Shown here piece by piece: positions 9,046 through 18,128 of a DNA stretch of 64,000 nucleotides. The stretch is from Terrisporobacter mayombei. GTDB lineage: Bacteria > Bacillota > Clostridia > Peptostreptococcales > Peptostreptococcaceae. Each line of letters starts with the position of its first letter. Within the stretch, counting starts at the first letter, position 1. Position numbers and translations under genes: made by a program. The DNA is taken from NCBI RefSeq assembly GCF_020748465.1, contig NZ_JAHZMP010000001.1, forward strand, positions 620,001 through 684,000, read 5' to 3'. The notes beneath the pieces are model-generated. The model searched no databases and was not told where the DNA came from. It worked only from the letters and a program-made list of their open reading frames with translations.

Positions 9046-9136
9046 ATGTATTCTCTCCTACTAATTTTTTTGTAATACTATTATTATATCAATTAATAAA
9101 ATTATAATCAAAAGATTTATGATTTTATTAATTATA

Positions 9137-9177
9137 AAAGCTATGCAGTACATAAAAATATGTACTGCATAGCTTTT
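9137..9177 (-). terminator. strong intrinsic terminator after the carboxypeptidase gene
   Basis: A perfect 18-bp stem (9137-9154 with 9160-9177, loop AAAAA), beginning AAAAGCTATGCAGTACAT, with U-rich sequence following on the minus strand. Confidence 0.93.
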
Positions 9178-9182
9178 TAGCA

Positions 9183-10334
9183 TTATAATAAGTTGTCTAC
9201 TATTCTTCTTAACATTTGTAAGTAAGATGCCTTATTTATATCTTCATTATTTATTATTTTAGTTTCGCCCACAAGCTCTTTTCCTCTATAAACTTTTACA
9301 ACTCCTAATTCTGTATTTTTCTTTATTGGAAGTTTTAAATCTTGTTTTATTTCTACTTTCTTTTGGAAATCTTTTTTGTCACCTTTTTTTACTAATACAC
9401 TTAAATTATCTTTTGCTACTAAATCAACATTTTCTTTTTCACCTTTTTCAAATTTAACTGTTGCTACCTTATCTTTCGCTCCACAAATTTTGACACTTTC
9501 ATAATTTGCAAATCCATAATTTAAAAGACTTGTAGCATCTTTAAATCTTATTGGAGAAGTTTCTGCACATAATGTAACAGCTATTAAATGTGTATTATTT
9601 CTCATTGCAGATGCTGATAAACAATATTTTGCTTGTTGAGTAAAACCTGTTTTTACTCCTGTAGCTCCTGCATAGTGCTTAACTAGCTTGTTAGTATTAG
9701 AAATTCCTATTTTAGCTTGCTTTTTACCAACTACAACTTCATCCATCCATGTAGTTAAATACTTGGAAATTTTCTTATGAGAAAGAAGTTCTTTAGACAT
9801 TAGTGCTATATCATAAGCTGAAGTATAGTGATCATCCACAGGGAGTCCATTTGTATTGACAAAATTTGTATCTTTCATTCCCAGCTCTTTAGCTCTTTTA
9901 TTCATAAGGTCTACAAACTCTTCCATGCTTCCACCTACATATTCTGCCATAGCAACACAGGCATCATTGGCAGATGCAACTGCTATAGATTTTACAAGTG
10001 TATCTACCTTTTGTATTTCTCCTGGTTCTAAGAAAATCTGACTACCTCCCATACTAGCAGCATTTTCACTTATTTGAACATCATCTTCTTCTTTAATTTT
10101 TCCATCTTCTAATGCTTCACAAATTAGAAGTAGTGTCATTACTTTTGTTACACTGGCTGGTGGTAATTTTTGATGAGAATTTTTCTCGTACAAAACTTTG
10201 CCTGTAGATGCATCCATCAGTACTGCTGATTTAGAAGCTATATCTAGTTTAGCTTCTTTGGTATTGGCAAAAATAAAATTTCCTTGACTTATTACAATAA
10301 CTAATGCAAGTAGAAAGCTAATAAACTTTTTCAT
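9183..10334 (-). CDS. serine-type D-alanyl-D-alanine carboxypeptidase (PBP5/DacF-like)
   Basis: Low-molecular-weight penicillin-binding protein that trims the terminal D-Ala from peptidoglycan stem peptides. Seen: a signal peptide (FISFLLALVIVISQGNFIFA), the active-site SVTK (S62-K65 region, in PPASVTKVMT), the SAN triad (VASANDA near 120), KTG (GVKTGFT near 227), and a C-terminal PBP5_C beta domain with a terminal helix (YLQMLRRIVDNLL) likely anchoring it to the outer membrane face. Length is 383 residues, typical of DacF. An AGAGGTGA ribosome site precedes the ATG; the gene is monocistronic with its own terminator. DacF-type enzymes can be sporulation-specific, which I cannot judge here. 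Confidence 0.93.
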   Translation of the reverse strand: MKKFISFLLALVIVISQGNFIFANTKEAKLDIASKSAVLMDASTGKVLYEKNSHQKLPPASVTKVMTLLLICEALEDGKIKEEDDVQISENAASMGGSQIFLEPGEIQKVDTLVKSIAVASANDACVAMAEYVGGSMEEFVDLMNKRAKELGMKDTNFVNTNGLPVDDHYTSAYDIALMSKELLSHKKISKYLTTWMDEVVVGKKQAKIGISNTNKLVKHYAGATGVKTGFTQQAKYCLSASAMRNNTHLIAVTLCAETSPIRFKDATSLLNYGFANYESVKICGAKDKVATVKFEKGEKENVDLVAKDNLSVLVKKGDKKDFQKKVEIKQDLKLPIKKNTELGVVKVYRGKELVGETKIINNEDINKASYLQMLRRIVDNLL

Positions 10335-10446
10335 ATCGTCACCTCTTAATTGTATTTAATTTTATTAACTTTTGTATTATTTCTCTTATATTATTTTTTA
10401 CCAATACTTCTAATTTATAATTAGTATCTTTTACATATTATATTTC

Positions 10447-10734
10447 TTAATAATTGATAATTTCACTTTCTATATCAATTATTTCAGCATCACAGTTTTC
10501 TTCAATAAAATTTATAATTTTTTCCTTTGATTGATCACTGTCCTTACTATTTAAATCAAGCTTTACCATACCAATACTTATTCTTTGATGTAGATCTTGA
10601 TTTTCAACTTCTCTTATACTAATATTAAACTTGTTTTGTAATTTGCCTATTATACTTTTCACAATCATTCTCTTCTCTTTTAAAGAGTGCGCAAAAGGTG
10701 CCCTTAAATCAACTTTAATAACTAGTATTTTCAT
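10447..10734 (-). CDS. DUF503 family protein (YlxP-like)
   Basis: A 95-residue protein with the DUF503 pattern: KVDLRAPFAHSLKEKRMIVK at the N-terminus, a predicted ferredoxin-like alpha/beta sandwich and an acidic C-terminus. The role is unknown; in Bacillus the relative YlxP is encoded in the infB-rbfA region, whereas here it follows the YlbF-family gene 15 bases downstream, suggesting co-transcription. AGAGG before the ATG supports the start. Confidence 0.88.
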   Translation of the reverse strand: MKILVIKVDLRAPFAHSLKEKRMIVKSIIGKLQNKFNISIREVENQDLHQRISIGMVKLDLNSKDSDQSKEKIINFIEENCDAEIIDIESEIINY

Positions 10735-10749
10735 TTAAATTCCTCTTTT

Positions 10750-11085
10750 CTATTTATAATCTTCTTTTATTGCCTGTGCTATTATTTTATTTATATTATC
10801 CATCATTTTATTAAATTTTTCTTCAGCTAATATATAATTATATATTTTTTCATTATATCTTATTTTATTCTGAATTTCTTCCATTTTCCTTATGGATTTT
10901 TTATCTATTTTTTTATTATTCATAGTGGCATATTGAAGATTGTATCCTGTCTTTTTATATTCATTTAATAAGAATTCATTATTTTTATCGCTTTTCATTA
11001 CTTTCATATTGTCTACAAAATCTTTATACTCTTTACTATTTTTTATTTCACTAGCCAACTTTGTAGCTGTATCATATACACTCAT
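10750..11085 (-). CDS. YlbF/YmcA-family regulator (DUF964)
   Basis: A 111-residue all-helical protein: YDTATKLASEIKNSKEYKDF begins the family's first helix and a long charged coiled coil follows. In Bacillus the related YlbF-YmcA-YaaT complex carries Fe-S clusters and helps RNase Y mature polycistronic mRNAs and promotes sporulation and competence. It lies directly downstream of the RNase J gene in transcription order (RNase J, then a terminator, then this gene), so an RNA-decay role is plausible by inference. GGAGGG precedes the ATG. Confidence 0.85.
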   Translation of the reverse strand: MSVYDTATKLASEIKNSKEYKDFVDNMKVMKSDKNNEFLLNEYKKTGYNLQYATMNNKKIDKKSIRKMEEIQNKIRYNEKIYNYILAEEKFNKMMDNINKIIAQAIKEDYK

Positions 11086-11169
11086 ATTACCCTCCTAATT
11101 CATATTAAAATTTTTAGGTGTTATAAGTATATATGCATTATGAATGCGTTTTTGTTTATAGTTACAAAA

Positions 11170-11208
11170 AAATACCTCAGTATTTTTAATTCAAATACTG
11201 AGGTATTT
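11170..11208 (-). terminator. terminator after the RNase J gene
   Basis: A perfect 16-bp stem AAATACCTCAGTATTT (11170-11185) with its complement (11193-11208), followed on the minus strand by a U-run; begins five bases after the RNase J stop. Confidence 0.92.
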
Positions 11209-11212
11209 CTAA

Positions 11213-12889
11213 TTATACTTCCATGATTATTGGTAATATCATTGGATTTCTCTTAGTTTTTATATATAAATATTCCTTTAAGTTTTCTTTAATATTATTT
11301 TTTAAATATGCCCATTCTTTTATATTCTTTTCTTCACATTCAGTTAAAACATCTTTTATTACATTCTTAGCTCCATCCATTAAATCTTCTGATTCCCTAA
11401 CATAAACAAATCCTCTAGATATAATGTCTGGCCCAGCAAGTACTTTACCATCTTCTTTAGATATAGTAACAACTACTATCATAAGTCCATCTTCAGATAA
11501 ATGTTTTCTATCTCTTAGAACTATGTTTCCTACATCTCCTACTCCAAGTCCATCGACAAGTACATTTCCTGTCGGTACTGTAGCAGTAACTTTTGCAGAA
11601 TGTCTATCTAGTTCTAAAACTTGACCAGTTTGCATTACAAATACATTTTGATCTGGCATACCAAGCTCATTAGCTAATTCTGCATGACGTTTTAACATTC
11701 TATATTCTCCATGAACTGGCATAAAGAATTTTGGCTTAACCATTCTATTTATAAGTTTTAAATCTTCTTGAGCTGCATGACCTGATACGTGTATATCAGC
11801 TATATCGTTGTAAACGACTCTCGCTCCTCTTTCAAATAAAAGATTTATCACTTTCGAGATTAGCTTTTCATTTCCTGGTATTGGATGAGCTGAAATTATT
11901 ACTAGATCTCCCTTTTTAATTTCTACTTTTTTGTGTTCGCTACTTGACATTCTAGCAAGAGCCGACATTGGTTCTCCCTGTGTTCCTGTAGTTATAATTA
12001 CTAATTCATTGTCATCATATTTAGATATGTCATTTAAGTCAACTAATGTATCGTCTTCCATCTCTAAATAGCCAAGTTCTTTAGCAACACCTATTACATT
12101 AACCATTGATCTTCCTGAGACAGCAACTTTTCTATTAAATTTAACCGCCGTATTTATTATTTGTTGTAATCTATGAATATTTGATGCAAAAGTAGATACT
12201 ATAATTCTACTACCATTTGCTTTTCTAAATAAATCATCAAGACCTGCTCCTACTGTTCTTTCAGACATAGTAAATCCTGGTTTTTCCACGTTTGTACTAT
12301 CTGCTAACATTAAAAGAACTCCCGCACTTCCAAGCTCACATATTCTGTGAATATCCATAACATCTCCATCTATCGGTGTAAGATCAATCTTAAAGTCTCC
12401 TGTATGGAAAATAACCCCTTGCTCTGTGTGTACAGCCAGCGAACAAGATCCTGGTATACTGTGGTTATTTTTTATAAATTCTACACTAATATTTTTAAGC
12501 TTAATTATTTGTTTAGGAGTAACAACATTTAATTTTACATTATTAAGTTTATGTTCTTTTAATTTAACTTCAATTAGCCCAATACTAAGTCTAGTTCCGT
12601 ACACAGGTACATCGATTTTTTTAAGTATATATGGAAGAGCTCCTATATGATCCTCATGTCCATGTGTTATGAATATACCTTTTACCTTATCCTTATTTTT
12701 TAATAAATAAGTTATATCAGGTATAACTATATCAACACCTAACATTTCATCTTCTGGAAAACTTAAACCCGCATCTATTACAACAATCTCATCCTTATAC
12801 TCTATTACGGTCATATTTTTGCCTATCTCGTTAAGACCACCTAAAGCCATTACTTTAACCTTGTTGGTGTTTTTCTTAAACAATTGCAT
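11213..12889 (-). CDS. rnj: ribonuclease J
   Basis: Metallo-beta-lactamase/beta-CASP ribonuclease with 5-prime exo- and endonuclease activity, central to mRNA turnover and rRNA maturation in Firmicutes. Seen: ITHGHEDHIGALP (metal motif II, about residue 74), HTGDFKID (motif IV), the beta-CASP block with HVSGHAAQEDLKLI and KPKFFMPVHGEYRML, and the C-terminal dimer domain ending near 558. AGAGGAG abuts an ATG at 12892, so the second ATG (12889) is the likelier start. It is followed by its own terminator. Only one RNase J gene is in the window, so J1 versus J2 cannot be decided. Confidence 0.95.
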   Translation of the reverse strand: MQLFKKNTNKVKVMALGGLNEIGKNMTVIEYKDEIVVIDAGLSFPEDEMLGVDIVIPDITYLLKNKDKVKGIFITHGHEDHIGALPYILKKIDVPVYGTRLSIGLIEVKLKEHKLNNVKLNVVTPKQIIKLKNISVEFIKNNHSIPGSCSLAVHTEQGVIFHTGDFKIDLTPIDGDVMDIHRICELGSAGVLLMLADSTNVEKPGFTMSERTVGAGLDDLFRKANGSRIIVSTFASNIHRLQQIINTAVKFNRKVAVSGRSMVNVIGVAKELGYLEMEDDTLVDLNDISKYDDNELVIITTGTQGEPMSALARMSSSEHKKVEIKKGDLVIISAHPIPGNEKLISKVINLLFERGARVVYNDIADIHVSGHAAQEDLKLINRMVKPKFFMPVHGEYRMLKRHAELANELGMPDQNVFVMQTGQVLELDRHSAKVTATVPTGNVLVDGLGVGDVGNIVLRDRKHLSEDGLMIVVVTISKEDGKVLAGPDIISRGFVYVRESEDLMDGAKNVIKDVLTECEEKNIKEWAYLKNNIKENLKEYLYIKTKRNPMILPIIMEV

Positions 12890-13070
12890 CATCTCCTCTG
12901 TCTATTCAATTTTCAATTTAATGTTGCATATAAAAATAATATTAAATCACGCACTTTTTACCAACTAAGTTTATTGTATCATAAATTTCCTTATATTTTA
13001 AGTATATTTAAAATACTTTTATCCATTATCTAGATAAAATACCTTTTTAATGTACAAAATCAACAAAAGT

Positions 13071-13104
13071 AAAAAGATATAAGTTCTATTTAGAACTTAT
13101 ATCT
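13071..13104 (-). terminator. terminator overlapping the end of the Fur-family gene
   Basis: AGATATAAGTTCT (13075-13087) pairs with AGAACTTATATCT (13092-13104); the minus strand then reads UUUUUACUUUU. The stop codon (13086-13088) lies in the stem and loop edge, so the hairpin includes coding bases. Confidence 0.85.
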
Positions 13105-13541
13105 TTATTGCAGTCTTGGCATAATCCATAAAATTTAACATCATGGTCTAATATTTTAAACTTATAAGCACTTTGTATTTCATTTTCCACATTGTCCATT
13201 AAATCATCTTCAACTTCAATTATTTTTCCACATTTTTTACAAATTAAATGGTGGTGATTATGAGTTTCTGATTTATTTAAATTAATTTCGTATCTAATAC
13301 ATCCATCATCTAAGTTTAATTTTGATATTACTCCAATTTCATCTAATAACTGCATTGTTCTATAAACTGTTGCAAGGCCTATTTCTGGACAATTCTCCCT
13401 AACTAAATCATAAATTTCTTCACTGCTTAAATGTCTGTTTTCATTATCAAGAAGTATATTTATTATAGCTCTTCTTTGAGGAGTTATTTTTAGTCCTGAT
13501 TCCTTTAATTTACTTTTTAAATTTTCCATTGTATTACACAT
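13086..13541 (-). CDS. Fur-family metalloregulator
   Basis: Dimeric winged-helix repressor of the Fur/PerR/Zur family, 151 residues. The N-terminal DNA-binding domain contains LKESGLKITPQRRAIINILL and the recognition helix region GLATVYRTMQLLDEIG. The dimerisation domain has the HNHHHLICKKCGKIIE metal cluster (regulatory and structural ligands) and a second CxxC (LCQDC) near the C-terminus, as in structural-zinc members. The upstream frame extends to 13598, but GGGTGGT just before the ATG at 13541 marks the start. AT-rich GATAAT-like half sites lie at 13545-13600 and could allow autoregulation. Fur versus PerR specificity cannot be fixed from the motif. Confidence 0.92.
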   Translation of the reverse strand: MCNTMENLKSKLKESGLKITPQRRAIINILLDNENRHLSSEEIYDLVRENCPEIGLATVYRTMQLLDEIGVISKLNLDDGCIRYEINLNKSETHNHHHLICKKCGKIIEVEDDLMDNVENEIQSAYKFKILDHDVKFYGLCQDCNKDISSK

Positions 13542-13659
13542 AATACCACCCGTTTTCAATTGATAATCTTTTGTAATTATTGTAAATGATAAATTCACTC
13601 ATGTCAATATTTAGAAAATTATTAATATATTTATTTTTTTATAACAATATTTATTATAC

Positions 13660-14550
13660 TTAATTATATATAAAATCATGTAATATTTTTAAGTTTTTGT
13701 CTTTTTCCCATTTAATTACATATTGTGAATTGCGTTTTAATCTTCCATCTTCTCTATATTCATTACTCGGGAATTCCAATTGTTTTATTTTATAATTAGT
13801 TAAGTCCCTTGATATTATTGCTAAGTCTAAAATTTTATCTGGAGATACGCTAACATTTACATGTTTAAGTAGTATTTTTATCAATTCTGGATATTTAAAA
13901 ACTGATACTTTCGATAGTTTATAAGCTAAGCTTTCTAGTATTTTTCGTTGTCTAGCATCTCTATAGAAACAGTTGTCTATTTTTCTAAGTCTACAATAAG
14001 CTAAAGCTTGATATCCATTTAGTAAATGATTGCCACTACTAGTTATATATTCTATATTATTACCCTTATTTTCAATTTCTAATCCATAACATGCATCTAT
14101 TACTTTATTTAGTCCTTCAACTTCTCTATCCTCAATATTAACTTCTACTCCTCCTAGTACATTTATAACATCCACAAAACTTTTAAAGTCTACAATAGCA
14201 TAGTCTTTTAAGTCAAGATTAAAATTATTATTTATTGTTTTAAGTAATAAATCACAGCCTCCATATGAAAAAGAATGGTTTACTTTGTCATATCCTTTAC
14301 CGGGTATATACACTAATGTATCCCTAGCTATAGATGTAAGCTTTAAAGCTTTATTTTTATTGTCTATAGTTAGAATAATCATAGTGTCAGCTCTAGAAGT
14401 TTTGCATCCTATACCATCTTTTCCTATTAATAATATATTATAAATTTCTTTTTCTGTGTAAGAATCTATATCTTTAGCAAAAACACTATTATTTAATATC
14501 ATGGGAAAAATTATTATAAGTATTATGCTTATTAGAGTCTTTTTTTTCAT
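13660..14550 (-). CDS. LytR-CpsA-Psr (LCP) family cell-wall ligase
   Basis: LCP enzymes transfer lipid-linked polymers such as teichoic acids onto peptidoglycan at the outer membrane face. The 296-residue product has an N-terminal signal anchor (KKKTLISIILIIIFPMILNN), then ILLIGKDGIGCKTSRADTMI (pyrophosphate-binding start), SIARDTLVYIPGKGYDKVNHS with the conserved arginine, and DVINVLGGVEVNI further on; YCRLRKIDNCFYRDARQRKI matches the LCP C-terminal arginine motif. AAGGGGATG precedes the ATG at 14550; the longer frame to 14610 lacks a ribosome site. It is monocistronic between fur and DUF1292. Confidence 0.93.
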   Translation of the reverse strand: MKKKTLISIILIIIFPMILNNSVFAKDIDSYTEKEIYNILLIGKDGIGCKTSRADTMIILTIDNKNKALKLTSIARDTLVYIPGKGYDKVNHSFSYGGCDLLLKTINNNFNLDLKDYAIVDFKSFVDVINVLGGVEVNIEDREVEGLNKVIDACYGLEIENKGNNIEYITSSGNHLLNGYQALAYCRLRKIDNCFYRDARQRKILESLAYKLSKVSVFKYPELIKILLKHVNVSVSPDKILDLAIISRDLTNYKIKQLEFPSNEYREDGRLKRNSQYVIKWEKDKNLKILHDFIYN

Positions 14551-14641
14551 TTTGTCATCCCCTTTACTTTTTTCAATATTTTCCCCAGTAATTTTAAAAT
14601 TAAACTCCATAATTATGTATATTATTTTTAGTTTTGAACAT

Positions 14642-14672
14642 AAAAAAACTACCTATTAAAGGTAGTCTTTTT
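14642..14672 (-). terminator. terminator after the DUF1292 gene
   Basis: ACTACCT (14648-14654) pairs with AGGTAGT (14660-14666), extended by A/T pairs and flanked by A and T runs, giving a U-tail on the minus strand. Confidence 0.8.
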
Positions 14673-14673
14673 A

Positions 14674-14943
14674 TTAGAATTCGTCGTCGTTAAGCCCTTC
14701 TTCGTCCATTAATGTATTGTAAACATCAACAACTATTTCATATTCTTTATCATCTTCTAAAGGAACTAACATCTCTCCTTCTTCATCTTGGTCTATTCTA
14801 AATACTAAAGCCTCATCACTATCTTCGTCATCAACAGGCATTAATATCGCATATTCCTTATCATTAGCTTCTAAAGTTAATATTACTTCAAATTCACTCT
14901 CTACTCCATTTTCATCGATTAAACTTATTATATTATCTTGCAT
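14674..14943 (-). CDS. DUF1292 family protein
   Basis: An 89-residue, strongly acidic protein: IISLIDENGVESEFEVILTL, then YAILMPVDDEDSDEALVFRI and a DEEGLNDDEF tail. This matches DUF1292 (YrzB in Bacillus), a conserved Firmicutes protein of unknown function, typically encoded next to ruvX and ireB, as here. GAGGTGA before the ATG supports the start. Confidence 0.92.
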   Translation of the reverse strand: MQDNIISLIDENGVESEFEVILTLEANDKEYAILMPVDDEDSDEALVFRIDQDEEGEMLVPLEDDKEYEIVVDVYNTLMDEEGLNDDEF

Positions 14944-15023
14944 CTAGATCACCTCAATTTCTTTCTTCTTTTTTATATTATATATTATACTAAGATAATT
15001 TCAAATATATTATTAAAATATTA

Positions 15024-15449
15024 TTAGAAATTTCTTTGTAAGTCTAAATAACCTTGTAATATTATTACTGCTGCCAGCATATCTATTACTTTTTTTCTAT
15101 TTTCTCTTCTAACATTACCTTCAATTAAAGACCTTTCAGCAGCCACTGTCGATAATCTTTCATCCCAAAATTCTATTGATAAATCTGTTTCTTGCTTTAA
15201 TAGTTCACAGAATTTTTGAACTTTTTCTCCTTGTGGTCCTACAGTACCATTCATATTCTTAGGTAGTCCTGATACTACTTTATTTACTTGTTTTTCTGAA
15301 ATTATCTTTTTAATTTCTTCTATGTCTTTTTTCTTGCCAACTCTTTTAATAGTTGTTACACCTTGAGCAGTTATTCCCATTAAATCACTTACTGCAACTC
15401 CTATAGTTTTATCTCCTATATCAAGGCCCATTATTCTTCCATCAAGCAT
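15024..15449 (-). CDS. ruvX: RuvX/YqgF family putative Holliday-junction resolvase / pre-rRNA nuclease
   Basis: RNase H-fold nuclease of 141 residues. Seen: [16 protein letters not shown] (first catalytic aspartate in the GLDxGxKxIGVA motif), [20 protein letters not shown], and the [13 protein letters not shown] segment carrying a conserved acid and arginine, followed by [17 protein letters not shown] with the last aspartate. YqgF in E. coli processes pre-16S rRNA. An AAGGAGA ribosome site precedes the ATG. It ends the ireB/membrane protein/ruvX/DUF1292 block. A decayed internal fragment of this gene sits at 17897-18016. Confidence 0.94.
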   Translation of the reverse strand: MLDGRIMGLDIGDKTIGVAVSDLMGITAQGVTTIKRVGKKKDIEEIKKIISEKQVNKVVSGLPKNMNGTVGPQGEKVQKFCELLKQETDLSIEFWDERLSTVAAERSLIEGNVRRENRKKVIDMLAAVIILQGYLDLQRNF

Positions 15450-15576
15450 GTTTCTTCTCCTTTTATGTAGCCATCATCATCCTTCTTAATTTTTACATAA
15501 ATATAATTAATAGGGACTTCTATTATTTTATTTTATCTTATTTTATTTTTCTCATACCTTATTTTATATTATATTT

Positions 15577-15612
15577 AAAAAATTAGCCAGAATTAAATTC
15601 TGACTAATTTCA
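15577..15612 (-). terminator. terminator after membrane protein copy B
   Basis: AATTAGCCAGAATT pairs with AATTCTGACTAATT with one mismatch, U-rich sequence following. A near-identical copy at 18090-18124 follows copy A, showing that the terminator was part of the duplicated segment. Confidence 0.85.
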
Positions 15613-15621
15613 ATTGATATT

Positions 15622-17793
15622 CTATTTATCATTAAAAATTATCATGTTAATACTAATAATTAATATTGGTATTAATATATATATGGATGCTGTAGCTGCT
15701 GCTACTATTCCAGAATCATTAACTAATAATGCTATTAAGCATCCTACCATAGATGCAATAAACCCTTTAAATATCATAGGATATTTATTAGATATATTTT
15801 TCATATGTCTTGACGGTCTAAATATAAATATACCTATAACAGCTATTCCCGTTAATAAAATATTAACCCAAACAGTGGATCTTGCTAGTTTTAAATTCAT
15901 TGAAATTTTTCTAGAGAAGGTTAATATTATGGCACTTGGCCCTTCTCGAAGTATTTCCATTACAAAGGCTCCTAAATGAGATTCTGTTCCCATTAGTAAA
16001 TCTAATCCAGCAAATCCTAACACTAATAAAAATGCTGCCAATCCTACCATTATTATTTTCTTTAAATCTAGCTTAACACCATATATCAACATCATAAATA
16101 TTAAGAATGCAACACATTCAGATATAGCTGCTCCAACATTAGCTCCCATAAATGGTGATGCAGTTGTTATTAATATTACAACAAACAATGCTCCGACTAA
16201 CCATTTATGTATTCTTTTGTTATCCAATAAAACTGCTAGTCCAAATATAGCGCTTCCTATAATAACACCTTGGTATTCATTCCCTACTCCATAGTATCTA
16301 GCACCTACTATAGCATCATAACTCATCACACTATATTTCATGAAAAATGTTCCAATTATTGAGTCAAATACTACCAGTCCTATTGTTAGTAAAGCATAAT
16401 ATGACATTTGTTTTATATCACTATGTTTAAATAATAATCGTCCAGATAAATATATTAAAATAGTCATCGCTATCACACTTATTATTATACCCATCTGAGT
16501 TTTAGCATTAAATATTGGTGCAGATAGTAAAGCAAGAGGCATTATTATACCTAATTTAATAAATTCTTTTAAGACTATAAATACTTTATCTTTATAAGGT
16601 AATTTATCTTTAAAGAGTAGAGCTAGCATTGCCATTACTCCTGATACAGATACAATTCCTACAAAAATATTAACTAAAGTAGATCTTATATTATTAATTG
16701 AAACTATTTTTTCATATTGATTCGATAAATACTTTATATTATCATCTTTTTCAATATAATCAAATGTTCTACCTATCATAATATCATTTGATAGTCCAAA
16801 TTCGTTTAGTATGTCCACACCTAAATCTAAATTTGCTATTATACCATCTCTTCTTGTGGTAGCACTCGACAACAGACCCTTTTTATAATCACTAAACTTA
16901 ATTACTGGAGATAAACGTCTTTTATTATTATAATCTAGGTCACTTTGAGATTCACTTACAATATATACTACATCATTTTTACCTATCATATTGAAGACTT
17001 CACTTAAGTAAGTATTTACATTAGTATATATATTTTTTTTAATTTTGTTATAAGTTTTTTCATTTAAATTAGATTTATATTTATCTAATCTATATGTATC
17101 ACCTAGTTCTATAAATAACGCATCATTATCTTTATAATATGATTTAGTTTCTTTGATTAATTTTTCATAGTCTGTTCTTATTCCATAAGGCATCGATAAA
17201 TCTTTTGTGTTTATATTATCTACATTTCCTGAATAAACTCTACCAGAGGTGTCCATACATATTAACCCAGCATTTCTTATTTTTACTAAATTATTATTTT
17301 CTACTATATCGCTATTTCCTAACAGCGCCATTTTCTTATTATGGTCTGATAATGTTTGGCCTAGCACTCCTAATGTAGAACCATAACTACCTTGTTCAAC
17401 ATTAATATTAATCGATGCATTAATGTCCAAATTATTTATTTCCTTAGGATTTTCTCCTGTAGCAGACTTATATATTAATCCACTCTCTTCAGTTAAGTTC
17501 ACAAAAGAAATAGGACCATTACTAATAACATTAGCTCTGCTTCCTGCACCTATACTGGCATATGACCTTGCATCGTCATTTCCTTGATCTCCTCTAGTAT
17601 TCATTAAACCAATATATCCACTCTTATTTAACTTTTCATTTAAAACAGGTATTCTTTGTAAATCATTTATATTAGATCTATTCATACTTATATAAATGAC
17701 TTTACCTTCTTCAGTTGCTGCAAAGGAATATTCAGGAATAAATCCAATACATATCATGATTAATAATAGTAATGATATTACTTTTTTCTTCAT
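15622..17793 (-). CDS. polytopic membrane protein with extracytoplasmic phosphatase-like domain, copy B
   Basis: A 723-residue protein I cannot assign to a named enzyme. It has a signal peptide (VISLLLLIMICIGFIPEYSFA), then an outer domain of about 350 residues containing VIYISMNRSNINDLQRIPVL, MNTRGDQGNDDARSYASIGAG and TTRRDGIIANLDLGVDIL. That layout (a first strand, a long middle, then a late TxRDG...D) resembles the alkaline-phosphatase-like superfamily, which is an inference. From about residue 370 to the end there are some ten membrane helices with conserved-looking polar motifs GARYYGVGNEYQG, MGANVG and VNDSGIVAAATAS. About three quarters identical to the neighbour at 18129-20300. The frame runs to 17829, but the signal peptide supports the ATG at 17793 (weak GTAGGT site). 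Confidence 0.75.
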   Translation of the reverse strand: MKKKVISLLLLIMICIGFIPEYSFAATEEGKVIYISMNRSNINDLQRIPVLNEKLNKSGYIGLMNTRGDQGNDDARSYASIGAGSRANVISNGPISFVNLTEESGLIYKSATGENPKEINNLDINASININVEQGSYGSTLGVLGQTLSDHNKKMALLGNSDIVENNNLVKIRNAGLICMDTSGRVYSGNVDNINTKDLSMPYGIRTDYEKLIKETKSYYKDNDALFIELGDTYRLDKYKSNLNEKTYNKIKKNIYTNVNTYLSEVFNMIGKNDVVYIVSESQSDLDYNNKRRLSPVIKFSDYKKGLLSSATTRRDGIIANLDLGVDILNEFGLSNDIMIGRTFDYIEKDDNIKYLSNQYEKIVSINNIRSTLVNIFVGIVSVSGVMAMLALLFKDKLPYKDKVFIVLKEFIKLGIIMPLALLSAPIFNAKTQMGIIISVIAMTILIYLSGRLLFKHSDIKQMSYYALLTIGLVVFDSIIGTFFMKYSVMSYDAIVGARYYGVGNEYQGVIIGSAIFGLAVLLDNKRIHKWLVGALFVVILITTASPFMGANVGAAISECVAFLIFMMLIYGVKLDLKKIIMVGLAAFLLVLGFAGLDLLMGTESHLGAFVMEILREGPSAIILTFSRKISMNLKLARSTVWVNILLTGIAVIGIFIFRPSRHMKNISNKYPMIFKGFIASMVGCLIALLVNDSGIVAAATASIYILIPILIISINMIIFNDK

Positions 17794-17820
17794 TATAATT
17801 GACCTACTTTCTATTTTGAT

Positions 17821-18020
17821 AGATAACACTTAAGAATTTCTTCTAGCAATTCCTCTCTTTCGCATTTTCTTATTACTGTTCTAGCGTCCTTTTCCCCTTC
17901 TAACATTACCTTAAATTAAAGATCTTTCAGCAACCACTGTTGATAATCTTTCATACCAAAATTCTATAGATAAATTTGTTTCTTGTTTTAATAGTTCACA
18001 GAATTTTCGAACTTTTTTCC
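17821..18020 (-). pseudogene. duplication scar: fragments of ireB (C-terminus) and ruvX (middle)
   Basis: Two gene fragments are fused head to tail. Bases 17821-17893 match the last codons of ireB at 20328-20400 with a few changes (same spacing to the start of the membrane gene). Bases 17897-18016 match ruvX 15106-15226 (codons about 75-113) with scattered substitutions. From 18017 the sequence jumps to the ruvX upstream region (15457 onward), so about 230 bases of the ruvX 5-prime part are missing. Neither fragment is translatable as the original protein. This is what a tandem duplication of ireB-end/membrane gene/ruvX-part leaves behind. Confidence 0.9.
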
Positions 18021-18089
18021 TTTTATGTGGCATCATCATCCTTCTTAATTTTTACATAAATATAATTAATAGGGACTTCTATTATTTTA

Positions 18090-18124
18090 AAAAATTAGCC
18101 AGAATTAAATTCTGGCTAATTTAA
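18090..18124 (-). terminator. terminator after membrane protein copy A
   Basis: AATTAGCCAGAATT (18093-18106) pairs perfectly with AATTCTGGCTAATT (18109-18122). It is the counterpart of the hairpin at 15577-15612. Confidence 0.85.
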
Positions 18125-18128
18125 ATTA

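Noticed and set aside
15614..15979. Plus-strand ORF of 121 codons antisense to the membrane protein (and its counterpart at 18157-18474)
   Set aside because: Both are mirror frames of the conserved transmembrane end of the two paralogues; their similarity merely reflects the gene duplication.
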